A program made the translations under genes and the position numbers. A DNA stretch of 64,000 nucleotides from Protaetiibacter sp. (lineage in GTDB: Bacteria > Actinomycetota > Actinomycetes > Actinomycetales > Microbacteriaceae). Each line of letters starts with the position of its first letter. Position 1 is the first letter of the stretch. Positions 1 through 8,584 of the stretch are shown one piece after another. The DNA lies in assembly GCA_030150265.1 (NCBI GenBank), contig JASLGG010000040.1, forward strand, positions 32,697-96,696. Reading direction: 5' to 3'. The notes beneath the pieces are model-generated. The model saw only the letters and a program-made list of their open reading frames with translations. It had not been told where the DNA came from and did no database searches.

Positions 1-1
1 C

Positions 2-817
2 GCGGTGCGCGTGAACCCGGGCAACATCCGCCAGTTCGACGACAAGGTGGGCGAGATCGCCGCCGCCGCGAAGGCCGCGGGCGTCTCGCTGCGCATCGGC
101 GTCAACGCGGGCTCGCTCGATCGCCGACTGCTCGAGAAGTACGGCAAGGCGACCCCGGAGGCGCTCGTCGAGAGCGCCGTCTGGGAGGCGAGCCTCTTCG
201 AGGAGCACGACTTCCACGACTTCAAGATCTCGGTCAAGCACAACGACCCGATCGTGATGGTGAAGGCCTACCGGCTGCTCGCCGAGCGCGGCGACTGGCC
301 GCTGCACCTCGGCGTCACGGAGGCCGGCCCGGCGTTCCAGGGCACCATCAAGTCGGCGACGGCGTTCGGCATCCTGTTGTCGGAGGGTATCGGCGACACC
401 ATCCGGGTCTCGCTCTCGGCGCCGCCCGTCGAGGAGGTCAAGGTGGGCCTGCAGATCCTGCAGTCGCTCAACCTGCGTGAGCGGCGCCTCGAGATCGTGT
501 CGTGTCCCTCCTGCGGCCGGGCGCAGGTGGACGTCTACACGCTCGCGGACTCGGTCACCGAGGGGCTCAAGCACCTGACGGTGCCGTTGCGCGTCGCGGT
601 CATGGGATGCGTCGTGAACGGTCCGGGGGAGGCCCGCGAGGCCGATCTGGGCGTGGCGTCCGGCAACGGCAAGGGCCAGATCTTCGTGAAGGGCGAGGTC
701 GTCAAGACGGTTCCCGAGTCGGAGATCGTCGAGACGCTCATCGCGCAGGCGAGCCGGATCGCCCAGGAGATGGGTGCCGATGCGCCCGTCGGGGCCCCCG
801 AGGTCATCACCCGCTAG
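2..817 (+). CDS. ispG: 4-hydroxy-3-methylbut-2-enyl diphosphate synthase (flavodoxin), C-terminal part
   Basis: This is the 3' part of ispG (gcpE), the penultimate enzyme of the MEP isoprenoid pathway, which reductively converts the cyclic diphosphate MEcPP to HMBPP using a 4Fe-4S cluster. The frame is open to the first base, so the N terminus lies outside the window. Visible are the TIM-barrel stretch with GVNAGSL and LGVTEAG and the C-terminal iron-sulfur domain with SCPSCGR and VMGCVVNGPGEA, which supply the cluster cysteines. The family is usually about 380 residues and about 271 are present. It is followed by a 139-bp gap before an unrelated surface locus. The identification is firm. Confidence 0.97.
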   Translation, partial: AVRVNPGNIRQFDDKVGEIAAAAKAAGVSLRIGVNAGSLDRRLLEKYGKATPEALVESAVWEASLFEEHDFHDFKISVKHNDPIVMVKAYRLLAERGDWPLHLGVTEAGPAFQGTIKSATAFGILLSEGIGDTIRVSLSAPPVEEVKVGLQILQSLNLRERRLEIVSCPSCGRAQVDVYTLADSVTEGLKHLTVPLRVAVMGCVVNGPGEAREADLGVASGNGKGQIFVKGEVVKTVPESEIVETLIAQASRIAQEMGADAPVGAPEVITR

Positions 818-831
818 AGCCCGGTAGCACG

Positions 832-849
832 TACCCCGAATAGGGGGTA
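832..849 (+). terminator. Small hairpin after ispG
   Basis: Six-base arms TACCCC and GGGGTA enclose a six-base loop 15 bp after the ispG stop. There is no T-run. It is a weak candidate terminator or part of the leader of the next operon. Confidence 0.35.
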
Positions 850-923
850 GACAGGTCTGTGCACTTCGGGCGTAGCATTCCTCAAAAGGATCAGGGCAGC
901 GGCGCCCGATCTGCGCCCGAAGC

Positions 924-947
924 CCTGAATCCCGGAAGGGAATCAGG
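924..947 (+). promoter_or_regulatory. Leader hairpin and SD of the surface operon
   Basis: CCTGAATCCC and GGGAATCAGG form a hairpin with one mismatch and a GGAA loop. It ends just before the Shine-Dalgarno stretch GAGAGGGAG that serves the ATG at 957. It could modulate initiation of the first surface gene; this is inference. Confidence 0.35.
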
Positions 948-956
948 AGAGGGAGC

Positions 957-1625
957 ATGACCGCAACCAGAGTGGATGCGCGCCGATCGCGCACCCGGAA
1001 CAGGGTCTTCGCCATCTCGGCGGCCGGCGTCGTGCTGGTCGCGGGGATCACCGTCCCGTCGCTCGCGGCGTGGACGGACATCGAGTGGATCACGGGCGGC
1101 GTCGGGAACGTGCCGGGCGTCGGCACCTCGACCTTCAACGTGCAGCAGTTCGCGGCGGGAGACGTCGACTGGGGCGACTACCCGACCCAGGCCGGAGCGA
1201 ATGTCGTCGACTTCAGCGCCCAGGCGGCAGCCCTCACCCCGGGCGACACCGTCTACGGGTACGTGAGGCTGCGCACGGTGGCCGGCTCGGTGGGCGGCGA
1301 CCTGGAGATGAAGGCCGACACCGTCGTGACCCCGTCGACGCTCTCGGCCGCGCTCACCTACGGCGCACGGATCGTCGCCACCGCCGGCGACTGCACCGCG
1401 GCCGGGTACGCCGCGTCGACGACGGTGCTGCAGGCCGCGGGCTCCGCGCTGAACGCCTCGAGCGCCACGAGCTTCCCGCTCGCGGCGGCCGCCAACGGGA
1501 GCACGCCGGGCGTGGAGAAGGTGGTGTGCATCGCGATCACCTTCCCGTCCTCCTACGCGGGATCGACCGCCCTGCAGGGCGCCACGGCGACGCCTGTCTG
1601 GCACTTCGACGCGGTCTCGTCCTGA
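957..1625 (+). CDS. SipW-dependent-type exported protein (TasA/CalY-like)
   Basis: A 222-residue secreted protein. Basic residues 9-16 precede a hydrophobic segment (17-38) that ends directly in AAWTDIEW (37-44), the alternate signal peptide layout cleaved by SipW-type signal peptidases rather than the ordinary enzyme. The mature part is rich in Thr, Ala, Gly and Val with predicted beta character and few charges, like TasA-type fibre or matrix proteins, but I see no diagnostic TasA motif. The SipW gene follows 15 bp downstream, which strongly supports processing by it. The start has a good Shine-Dalgarno sequence (GGAGAGGGAG). The likely role is a cell-surface or matrix component; function is inferred. 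Confidence 0.8.
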   Translation: MTATRVDARRSRTRNRVFAISAAGVVLVAGITVPSLAAWTDIEWITGGVGNVPGVGTSTFNVQQFAAGDVDWGDYPTQAGANVVDFSAQAAALTPGDTVYGYVRLRTVAGSVGGDLEMKADTVVTPSTLSAALTYGARIVATAGDCTAAGYAASTTVLQAAGSALNASSATSFPLAAAANGSTPGVEKVVCIAITFPSSYAGSTALQGATATPVWHFDAVSS

Positions 1626-1640
1626 GCTGACGGGCCGGTC

Positions 1641-2222
1641 ATGTCGCGGCGCGCGCCATCCGCTGACGCGGGGCGGGGCGGGAGATCGGGCTCCCGCCTG
1701 TCGCCCCGCCGGATGGCGCGCGCCCTCCCCGGCGCCCTCGTCGCCGTCGTCGGAGTGGCGGGTCTCCTCGTGCTCGCGGCGGTCGTGGCGCAGTCGGCGG
1801 GATTCCGTCTCGTGAGTCTCGCGACGGGGTCGATGTCGCCGGGGTTCCCCGCCGGATCGGTGCTGCTCGTGCGCGACACCGATGCGCGCGAGGTGCACCC
1901 CGGCGACATCGTCACGGTGCTGCGACGCGACGGCCGCCCGGTCACGCACCGCGTCGTGGCCGCGACGCCCGAGGGGGACCGGATGAGGCTCCAGCTCCAC
2001 GGGGATGCCAACGCCCAGCCGGACCCCGATCCGTATCTCGTGACACGGGTCGGCCTCGTGATCGGGGGGCTCCCGGTGGGCGGGCAGCTCGCCGACCTCG
2101 CTCGGCATCCGGCCGCCCTGCCGGTCCTCGCCGCGGGCGTCAGCCTGCTGGTGCTGTGGGCGTGGTGGCCGGAGCGTCGGCGTCCCGCGCATCGCGCGGT
2201 CGGAGGGGAGGGGACGGCGTGA
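1641..2222 (+). CDS. sipW: Signal peptidase I, SipW type
   Basis: A 193-residue membrane signal peptidase of the archaeal/ER-like SipW branch. An N-terminal membrane segment (about 34-54) is followed by SMSP with the catalytic Ser near residue 64, then VTHRVV with His103. This branch uses histidine where LepB uses lysine as general base. A second membrane segment lies near 155-173. It sits between two genes whose products carry the matching WTDxEW signal peptides (957 and 2902), so these are its expected substrates. Its stop overlaps the GTG start of the next gene by three bases, showing translational coupling. Confidence 0.9.
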   Translation: MSRRAPSADAGRGGRSGSRLSPRRMARALPGALVAVVGVAGLLVLAAVVAQSAGFRLVSLATGSMSPGFPAGSVLLVRDTDAREVHPGDIVTVLRRDGRPVTHRVVAATPEGDRMRLQLHGDANAQPDPDPYLVTRVGLVIGGLPVGGQLADLARHPAALPVLAAGVSLLVLWAWWPERRRPAHRAVGGEGTA

Positions 2223-2905
2223 ACCTCGATCGAGGCCTGCTCGCGGCCGCTGCGGGAGCGCTGCTCGTGCTCGGGGTGGCATCGCCCGCCTCCGCGGCTC
2301 CGAGCGACGTCGTCGACGGCGGCACGCCCGGTCTGCTGTGGCTCGAGATCGATGCGACGGCCGACCATGTGGACCTCGACCCGGGGGAGTCGGGATATCG
2401 GCTCATCACGCTCCATCTCGACACCGAGCCCTCGTCCGCGCTCGCGGTGCAGGTGTCCTCGAGCGGCTCGCTCGCGACCGACGCGAACGGGCTTCGCATC
2501 GGGATCGACGAGTGCTCGACGGCCTGGGCCGCTCCAGCCGGCCCGGGGGATCCACCGGACTGCCCGGGAACGGTCACCTCGCCGCTCTCGCCGGTCGCGT
2601 TCTCGGCGCTCTCCGCGACGAGCTGGCAGGCGCTCGGAACCCTCGTCGAGGGCACTCCGCGATACCTGCGCATCACCCTCACACTCCCCGACCCGCTGCC
2701 GGTCGCGCTTCGCGGCGGGACCGCCGGCTATCAGATCTCGTTCGCGGCGGCGGGCGACGTCGTGCCCGTGGACGGACCGCCCACCGGCACGCCGCAGGGT
2801 CTTCCCTGGACCGGTGCGGCGATCGCGGTGCCGCTCGCACTCGCTGTGCTGCTGGGGGGAGCGGGCGCGCTGTTGCGCGCATCCGACCGGAGGAGGGCGG
2901 GATGA
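2219..2905 (+). CDS. Sortase-anchored surface protein (LPWTG)
   Basis: A 228-residue protein with an ordinary Sec signal peptide (about 1-23, ending ASA). Its C terminus is a classical cell-wall sorting signal: LPWTG at 195-199, a hydrophobic stretch, and the basic tail RASDRRRAG. The middle looks like a beta-rich ectodomain with two cysteines (ECS and DCPG). The start chosen is the GTG at 2219, which overlaps the sipW stop and has GGAGGGGAGGGG just upstream; longer in-frame starts lie inside sipW. It ends with an ATGA overlap with the next gene. No sortase gene is in the window. It may anchor or cap the SipW-dependent proteins encoded on either side. Confidence 0.82.
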   Translation: MNLDRGLLAAAAGALLVLGVASPASAAPSDVVDGGTPGLLWLEIDATADHVDLDPGESGYRLITLHLDTEPSSALAVQVSSSGSLATDANGLRIGIDECSTAWAAPAGPGDPPDCPGTVTSPLSPVAFSALSATSWQALGTLVEGTPRYLRITLTLPDPLPVALRGGTAGYQISFAAAGDVVPVDGPPTGTPQGLPWTGAAIAVPLALAVLLGGAGALLRASDRRRAG

Positions 2906-4710
2906 TGCCTCTCGTTCCCCGTCTCGGCAGGCGGATCGCAGCCACGGTGGCCACCGCGGCGCTCGGATCGCTCGTGCTGAGCCTCACCGTCACCTCGAGC
3001 ACCGCGTCGTGGACCGACCGCGAGTGGGACACCGGCGGGCTGCTGGCGCTCAACTGCGCCGCCCCGGGCGCCGTCGATGCACGCGCCTGGGGGCGAGTGC
3101 TCGCGGGCCAGCTGCAGGGCGCGTCGCTCGATCCGATCGCAGCGACCGACGGCATCACGGTCACCAACCTGGCGCCCGCGACCTCGAGTACCGGAGCCAG
3201 CCTCGCGGCGCCTGTCTCCTCGCTCGGCTCGGATGCCTGGTCGGCGGCTCTGGGGCTCTCGGCGCTCTCCTCGCTCAACCTCGGCGCCGGGCTGCTGCTG
3301 CCGCTCGACGCGGGAACAGGTGTCTACACGCAGTACGGGCGCGCGGCGAGCACCGGTCAGCAGGTGGGGGCCTCCGGCGCGGTGACGACGCAGTCCGGCG
3401 GTCTCGCCTCCCTCGACCCTCCGACGTCCTCGACGCCGCGCCTCGGCACGCTGCGCCTCTCGAGCGTGCTCGACAGCCTCGTGGCCGGCTCGGGCACCCC
3501 CGTGGGGCGCCTCTCGGACGTCGCGCTGCAGATCGGCGCGGTCGGCTCGATCGCGGCCTTCGACGGATGCGGCGCGCTCTGGAGCCCGGCCACCACCTCG
3601 AGCCGGCTCAGCCGCGAGTACCTCGTCTCGGGCCTCGGTCTCGGGTTCACGAGCGATCTCGTGTCGGGGTTCGGCACCTCGCTCCAGGGCACGCTCACGA
3701 CGCTGCAGTCGACGCTCAACACCACGCTCAACGCGGCGGTGTCGGCGAGCGTGGTGTCGGCGGTCGCGGCGAAGCTCACGAGCGCGCTCACCGGCATCGC
3801 GGGCATCGGGCTCGGCAACGACCCCGTGCAGGTCACCGTCGCGGGGACCGTGAACCTCGCGCCGGTCACGGCGCTGCTCGGCTCCGACATCAGCGACGGC
3901 GTCGTGACCCTCAACCTCGCGAGCGGGCGGGTGACCGCCGATCTCGCAGCGCTGCTCGGCCAGAGCTACGCGGACAGCAACGGACTGAACGGGCGCGCGG
4001 CGAACACCTCGGTGCTGACGCCCGGGGTCATCAACGCGCTGCTGACCCGGATCAGCACGCTGCTCACGAACTTCGTGACCAACACCATCCAGCCGGCCAT
4101 CGCGAAGGTGATCCTCGACACCGCGATCACGATCCGGGTCGTCGCGCACCTCGACGCGACCGTGACGGTGCTCACGCTCGGGCTCATCACGGTGCCGAAC
4201 ATCATCGAGGTCGACTCGCTGTTCAGCGGCACGATCGGGGGCTTCACGGGTGCGTCCGGGTACGCAGCCCCCACCGTCGGCACGCAGGTGAACCTGCTGC
4301 CCGGGGGAGGTCTCGCGACGGCGGCGCTCAACACACTGCTCGGCGTCGTCACCGGGCCGATCGTCTCGGGCATCGCCACGACGCTGCTTCCCGCGATCGG
4401 CGGGATCGTCGTCGCCCCCCTCCTCACCTCGCTGTCCGCGATCGTGACCTCGACGCTCGCCGGCGTCACCGGCACCACCATCCCCGCGCTCATCACGGCC
4501 CTCGCACCGGTGCTGAACCTGCTGGCCCAGCTCGTGAAGCTGACGCTCAACGCGCAGCCGGACCAGCCGGGGTCGGTCGGGCCGCCCGTGGCCTCGGTCG
4601 CGGGACGGTACTTCGTGAGCGCGCTGCAGGTCGGCGTGGTGAACGGCGGCACCTCGGTGCTCGCCCTGTGGGCCGCATCGTCGTCGGTGGGGCCCCAGGC
4701 GCGACGCTGA
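2902..4710 (+). CDS. Large SipW-dependent surface protein, choice-of-anchor G-like
   Basis: A 602-residue exported protein. Residues 10-36 form a basic plus hydrophobic signal ending at ASWTDREW (35-42), the same alternate signal motif as the protein at 957. The mature part is long, Thr/Ser/Ala/Leu-rich, low in charge, with many short repeated beta-like segments. It ends with a stretch resembling the closing element of the choice-of-anchor G family (VSALQVGV ... SSSVGPQ). It has no membrane anchor or LPXTG. The ATG at 2902 overlaps the preceding stop. It is probably a surface adhesin or matrix protein matured by the neighbouring SipW; the family name is from memory of the motif, not from a search. 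Confidence 0.75.
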   Translation: MMPLVPRLGRRIAATVATAALGSLVLSLTVTSSTASWTDREWDTGGLLALNCAAPGAVDARAWGRVLAGQLQGASLDPIAATDGITVTNLAPATSSTGASLAAPVSSLGSDAWSAALGLSALSSLNLGAGLLLPLDAGTGVYTQYGRAASTGQQVGASGAVTTQSGGLASLDPPTSSTPRLGTLRLSSVLDSLVAGSGTPVGRLSDVALQIGAVGSIAAFDGCGALWSPATTSSRLSREYLVSGLGLGFTSDLVSGFGTSLQGTLTTLQSTLNTTLNAAVSASVVSAVAAKLTSALTGIAGIGLGNDPVQVTVAGTVNLAPVTALLGSDISDGVVTLNLASGRVTADLAALLGQSYADSNGLNGRAANTSVLTPGVINALLTRISTLLTNFVTNTIQPAIAKVILDTAITIRVVAHLDATVTVLTLGLITVPNIIEVDSLFSGTIGGFTGASGYAAPTVGTQVNLLPGGGLATAALNTLLGVVTGPIVSGIATTLLPAIGGIVVAPLLTSLSAIVTSTLAGVTGTTIPALITALAPVLNLLAQLVKLTLNAQPDQPGSVGPPVASVAGRYFVSALQVGVVNGGTSVLALWAASSSVGPQARR

Positions 4711-4761
4711 CGACGCCGGTCACCCCGGCAACGTTGGGTCGCGGCATCCGGCGGCGCGTCC

Positions 4762-4767
4762 TAGCGT
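4762..4767 (+). promoter_or_regulatory. -10 element TAGCGT, leaderless start
   Basis: TAGCGT lies exactly six bases before the ATG at 4774, placing the predicted transcription start on the start codon. The same TAGCGTGAGGG string precedes the gene at 35711. Confidence 0.6.
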
Positions 4768-4773
4768 GAGGGC

Positions 4774-5313
4774 ATGCGCTCCCGTCTCCGTTCGATCGCC
4801 TGCGCCGCATCGGTGCTCGCGCTCACGGGATGCGCGAGCGCCGTCCCGCCGATCGGCCTGCCGCTGCCGGAGGGCGAACGGCAGACGTGCGTGAGCTGGG
4901 TGTCGTTCGCGGACGCCCGCGCCGCATACGAGGACGCCGCCCTCGTGGTGGTCGGGGTCGCCGATCCCTCGGCGAGGCAGGTCGAGCTGCTGTCGGGCGT
5001 AGGGGAGCTCCATCGGGTGGCGGTCGAGAGCGTGCTCAAGGGCGAGCTGGAGGGGGACGAGCTGTACGCGGCGGCACCGCGCGACTACTGCGTCGCCGAG
5101 CCCCCGCAGCCGGCGGAGGACCCGATCCCGACGGGGGAGCGGATGGTGCTGCTCCTGAACCCGGCGGGAGACGTCGAAGGCCGGCGCCTCGCGGAGGAGC
5201 GGCTCCTCGGCATCCGGATCTGGAGCACGCTGACACCCGAGTGGGGCGCGCTGCCGCTCCCGGCGGGCGAGGAGCCACCGTTCGACACCGCAGCGGCCGG
5301 AACGGAGGGGTGA
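4774..5313 (+). CDS. Predicted lipoprotein, unknown function
   Basis: A 179-residue protein with a lipoprotein signal peptide: basic start, hydrophobic core, and lipobox LTGC with the lipidated Cys at 20. The mature domain contains further cysteines (QTCVSW, DYCVAE) that may pair, and an acidic proline-rich C terminus. I do not recognise the family. The start has no Shine-Dalgarno sequence but a -10 element six bases upstream, so the mRNA is probably leaderless. It stands alone between the surface operon and proS, whose own promoter begins just after its stop. Confidence 0.75.
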   Translation: MRSRLRSIACAASVLALTGCASAVPPIGLPLPEGERQTCVSWVSFADARAAYEDAALVVVGVADPSARQVELLSGVGELHRVAVESVLKGELEGDELYAAAPRDYCVAEPPQPAEDPIPTGERMVLLLNPAGDVEGRRLAEERLLGIRIWSTLTPEWGALPLPAGEEPPFDTAAAGTEG

Positions 5314-5324
5314 CGCACCCCGAC

Positions 5325-5330
5325 TATCCT
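5325..5330 (+). promoter_or_regulatory. -10 element TATCCT, leaderless start of proS
   Basis: TATCCT ends six bases before the GTG at 5337. No Shine-Dalgarno sequence precedes that codon, so transcription probably begins at it. This supports the chosen start of proS. Confidence 0.65.
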
Positions 5331-5336
5331 GAACGG

Positions 5337-7109
5337 GTGCCCACGCTCCTCTCCCAGCTCTTCGTCCGCACCCTGAAGGAGGACCCGGCCGACGCCGAGG
5401 CCACGAGCCACAAGCTGCTCGTGCGCGCCGGGTACATCCGCCGCCAGGCCCCCGGGATCTTCGCCTGGCTGCCGCTCGGGCTGCGGGTGCGCGCGAAGAT
5501 CGAGCGCGTCATCCGCGAGGAGATGGCCGCCGCGGGCGCGCAGGAGGTGCTGTTCCCCGCGCTCCTGCCGCGCGAGCCCTACGAGGCGACGAACCGCTGG
5601 GAGGAGTACGGCGACAACCTCTTCCGCCTGCAGGACCGGAAGGGCGCCGACTACCTGCTGGCCCCGACCCACGAGGAGGTCTTCACGCTGCTCGTGAAGG
5701 ACCTCTACTCCTCGTACAAGGACCTGCCGCTCACGATCTACCAGATCCAGGACAAGTACCGCGATGAGGCGCGGCCCCGCGCCGGCCTGCTGCGCGGCCG
5801 CGAGTTCTCGATGAAGGACGCCTACTCCTTCGACTACACGGATGCGGGGCTCGACGCCTCCTACCAGGCGCAGCGCGACGCCTACGAGCGCATCTTCACC
5901 CGCCTCGGGCTCGACTACGTGATCGTTCAGGCGGACGCGGGCGCCATGGGCGGCTCGCGCTCGGAGGAGTTCCTGCACCCGACCCCGATCGGCGAGGACA
6001 CCTTCGTGCGCTCCGCCGGCGGCTACGCGGCCAACGTCGAGGCCTTCACGACCGTGACGCCCGAGGCGCTGCCCCTCGGCGGACAGCCGGATGCCGTGGT
6101 GCACGACACCCCGGACACACCGACGATCGCCGCGCTCGTCGAGTTCGCGAACGCGCAGCACCCGCGCGACGACCGCGCGTGGACCGCCGCCGACACCCTC
6201 AAGAACGTCGTGCTCGCGCTCACGCACCTCGACGGCACGCGCGAGCTCGTGATCGTCGCGCTGCCCGGCGACCGCGAGGTCGACATGAAGCGCGCCGAGG
6301 TGGCGTTCTCGCCCGCCGAGGTGGAGCCCGCGACCGAGGCCGACTTCATCGCGAACCCCGTGCTCGTCAAGGGCTACATCGGACCGTGGTCGCCCACCGG
6401 GGCGGTGCTGGGCGAGGAGTCGGCGTCCGGCATCCGCTATCTGGGCGACCCGCGCGTGGTCGACGGCACCTCGTGGATCACGGGGGCGAACGCCGACGGC
6501 GCGCACGTGTTCGGGCTCGTGGCGGGGCGTGACTTCGCCGTCGACGGCACCGTCGAGATCGCCGAGGTGCGCGCGGGCGACCCCGCCCCCGACGGCTCCG
6601 GCCCGGTCGAGCTCGCGCGCGGCATGGAGATCGGGCACGTGTTCCAGCTCGGCCGCAAGTACGCCGAGGCGCTCGACCTCAAGGTGCTCGACGAGAACGG
6701 CAAGCTGGTCACCGTCACGATGGGCTCCTACGGCATCGGCGTGACGCGCATCCTCGCGGCGATCGCCGAGACGACGGCCGACGAGCGGGGTCTGCTCTGG
6801 CCGCGGGGGATCGCGCCCTTCGACGTGCACGTGGTCGCGACCGGCAAGGACGACGTCGCCTTCGAGCTCGGCGCACGGCTCGCGGCGGAGCTCGAGGCGG
6901 AGCGCTTCGAGGTGCTCTACGACGATCGCCCGAAGGTCTCGCCGGGCGTGAAGTTCGGCGACGCCGAGCTGCTCGGGGTGCCCACCGTGGTCATCGTGGG
7001 GCGTGGCGCCGCCGACGGCCTCGTGGAGCTGTGGGACCGCCGCTCCGGCGACCGCACCGAGGTCCCCGCCGCGGAGCTCGTGGAGCGCTTCCGCGCCTCG
7101 CTCGCCTGA
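5337..7109 (+). CDS. proS: Prolyl-tRNA synthetase
   Basis: A 590-residue class II aminoacyl-tRNA synthetase that charges tRNA-Pro in the cytoplasm. Class II signatures are visible: the N-terminal motif 1 region (RRQAPGIFAWLPLG), motif 2 (YRDEARPRAGLLRGREF), the substrate loop LAPTHEE, and motif 3 (GSYGIGVTRILAA). An insertion of roughly 180 residues between motifs 2 and 3 corresponds to the bacterial-type INS editing domain, and a C-terminal anticodon-binding domain ends the protein. The GTG start at 5337 is taken because homology begins there and a -10 box lies six bases upstream. A strong hairpin at 7127 follows. Confidence 0.97.
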   Translation: MPTLLSQLFVRTLKEDPADAEATSHKLLVRAGYIRRQAPGIFAWLPLGLRVRAKIERVIREEMAAAGAQEVLFPALLPREPYEATNRWEEYGDNLFRLQDRKGADYLLAPTHEEVFTLLVKDLYSSYKDLPLTIYQIQDKYRDEARPRAGLLRGREFSMKDAYSFDYTDAGLDASYQAQRDAYERIFTRLGLDYVIVQADAGAMGGSRSEEFLHPTPIGEDTFVRSAGGYAANVEAFTTVTPEALPLGGQPDAVVHDTPDTPTIAALVEFANAQHPRDDRAWTAADTLKNVVLALTHLDGTRELVIVALPGDREVDMKRAEVAFSPAEVEPATEADFIANPVLVKGYIGPWSPTGAVLGEESASGIRYLGDPRVVDGTSWITGANADGAHVFGLVAGRDFAVDGTVEIAEVRAGDPAPDGSGPVELARGMEIGHVFQLGRKYAEALDLKVLDENGKLVTVTMGSYGIGVTRILAAIAETTADERGLLWPRGIAPFDVHVVATGKDDVAFELGARLAAELEAERFEVLYDDRPKVSPGVKFGDAELLGVPTVVIVGRGAADGLVELWDRRSGDRTEVPAAELVERFRASLA

Positions 7110-7126
7110 CGTTCGCGCTGGATACA

Positions 7127-7161
7127 CCGAAGGGCGGCTCCGCCGAGGAGCCGCCCTTCGG
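7127..7161. terminator. Bidirectional hairpin terminator after proS
   Basis: A perfect 15-bp stem (CCGAAGGGCGGCTCC with its complement) closes a five-base loop 17 bp after the proS stop and 18 bp beyond the end of the opposing gene. The position fits a terminator shared by convergent genes. Confidence 0.8.
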
Positions 7162-7179
7162 CGCGCGTGCAGCGAATCG

Positions 7180-8577
7180 CTACTGCACCTCTGCGGGGAG
7201 CGGCTGCACCTCGACGGGCTCGGGGAGGCGGATGACGCCCTCCACGAGCGAGACCACCGCGTTCCAGAACCCGCCGTCCGGGTTCTCGAAGGCGTAGCCG
7301 GGCACGAGCCAGGCGTTGCCGTCGGCGTCCCAGAGCAGCAGCAGGGTCGACTCGGCGTGCTCGAGCGTCACGGTCACCGTCTCCGGCGTTGGCGCGGGGA
7401 GCGGCTCGGGCTCGGGCAGCGGGTCGGTACCGGGGTCCGTGGTGGTGCCGTCGCTCGGCTCCGTGCTGGGAGCATCCGTCGGCGTCTCGGGCGCCGGCTC
7501 GGTCATGCCGTCGGTCGGGGCCGGCGCGTCGGACGCCTCGGCGCCGCGCGCCATCATGCCGTCGGCCGCATACATCACGGCGTTGTTGTTCACGTAGTCG
7601 GGTCCGGCGGCGCCGAACCAGCGCCAGTCGCTCAGGCGGTCGACCGCGGCCGCGGTCGAGACGGTGTCGAAGCCGCCGCGCTCGACGACCTCGATCGAGT
7701 GGCCGGCGGCCCAGGAGATCGTGCCGAGCGGCGACCAGGCGACGCTCCACTCGAGTGCGGTCTTCGTGCCGCCCACCACGAGATTCGCGGTCGCGATCGT
7801 CTGCCAGGAGTCGGCGGTGACGCGGATCTGCGCGGGGTCGACGTCGAGGCCGGTGGCGGCGAAGAGGCGGGCGGCGAGACGCCGGGCCTCCTGCTCGCCG
7901 GGCGCGCGCGACTCCGACGCGGGGATCTCGGGCTGCGTGCAGTCCTGGTAGCTCGCGTCCGATCCGTCCTCGGCGGTGGCGGGCACCTCGACGCACACGG
8001 GCTCGGGGTAGGCCTTCGGGTCGTTGTACCACCAGTCGCCGGTGCCTGCCCAGGTGAGGGTGAGCGAGGCGCCGCTGCCGTCCTCGGGGCCGATCAGGGA
8101 GCTCGGGTAGTCGGGGCTCGAGTAGCTCGCCGGGCGCGGGTCGCCCGCGAGGCCGAGCGCCTGCGCGGTCGTGCGGAGCACGCCGTTCGCGTCGCCCGTG
8201 CGGCGCAGCTGGTAGACGGTGCCGCGGCCGCCGTCGGTCGAAAGGCCCTCGCCCGCGAGGTAGCGGTAGTCCACCCACATCGCGATGCGGCTGTCGGTGG
8301 CGAACGCCGCGGACTCGCCGCCGCCGCCGGCCGATGCGGCGGCCGTGAAGAGCGGCGCTGTCGGCGCGAGCACGTTCCCCACGACGAGGGCGCCCGCCGA
8401 GACGGCCGCGGTGGCCGCCAGCACGGCGCCCGCGCCGCGCACGACGCGACCGGGGCGGATGAGACGCGGCGCACGGCGATCGGCGGCGCTCGAGACGATG
8501 CCGGGGTCGAGCTCCGGCGCGGAGGGCGTGTCGGCTGCGGCTCGGTGGAGGCGCGAGACGGGGTCGAGATCGTTCAT
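7180..8577 (-). CDS. Membrane-anchored sigma-factor partner, unknown family
   Basis: A 465-residue protein with a cytoplasmic N-terminal segment of about 60 residues, one membrane span (about 61-85), and a large extracytoplasmic domain with a Thr/Pro/Asp/Glu-rich linker near 360-415. It starts seven bases after the ECF sigma stop, the usual position of an anti-sigma factor. I see no zinc-binding anti-sigma motif in the short cytoplasmic part, so regulation of the sigma factor is inferred from position and topology only. The start is the ATG at 8577; upstream codons in frame overlap the sigma gene. Similar sigma-linked membrane proteins occur in related actinobacteria, from memory. Confidence 0.7.
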   Translation of the reverse strand: MNDLDPVSRLHRAAADTPSAPELDPGIVSSAADRRAPRLIRPGRVVRGAGAVLAATAAVSAGALVVGNVLAPTAPLFTAAASAGGGGESAAFATDSRIAMWVDYRYLAGEGLSTDGGRGTVYQLRRTGDANGVLRTTAQALGLAGDPRPASYSSPDYPSSLIGPEDGSGASLTLTWAGTGDWWYNDPKAYPEPVCVEVPATAEDGSDASYQDCTQPEIPASESRAPGEQEARRLAARLFAATGLDVDPAQIRVTADSWQTIATANLVVGGTKTALEWSVAWSPLGTISWAAGHSIEVVERGGFDTVSTAAAVDRLSDWRWFGAAGPDYVNNNAVMYAADGMMARGAEASDAPAPTDGMTEPAPETPTDAPSTEPSDGTTTDPGTDPLPEPEPLPAPTPETVTVTLEHAESTLLLLWDADGNAWLVPGYAFENPDGGFWNAVVSLVEGVIRLPEPVEVQPLPAEVQ

Positions 8578-8584
8578 ACCCTGT

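Noticed and set aside
2156..2218. Earlier start of the LPWTG protein
   Set aside because: It would lie within sipW, lacks a Shine-Dalgarno sequence, and would place a polar Arg-rich stretch before the signal peptide.
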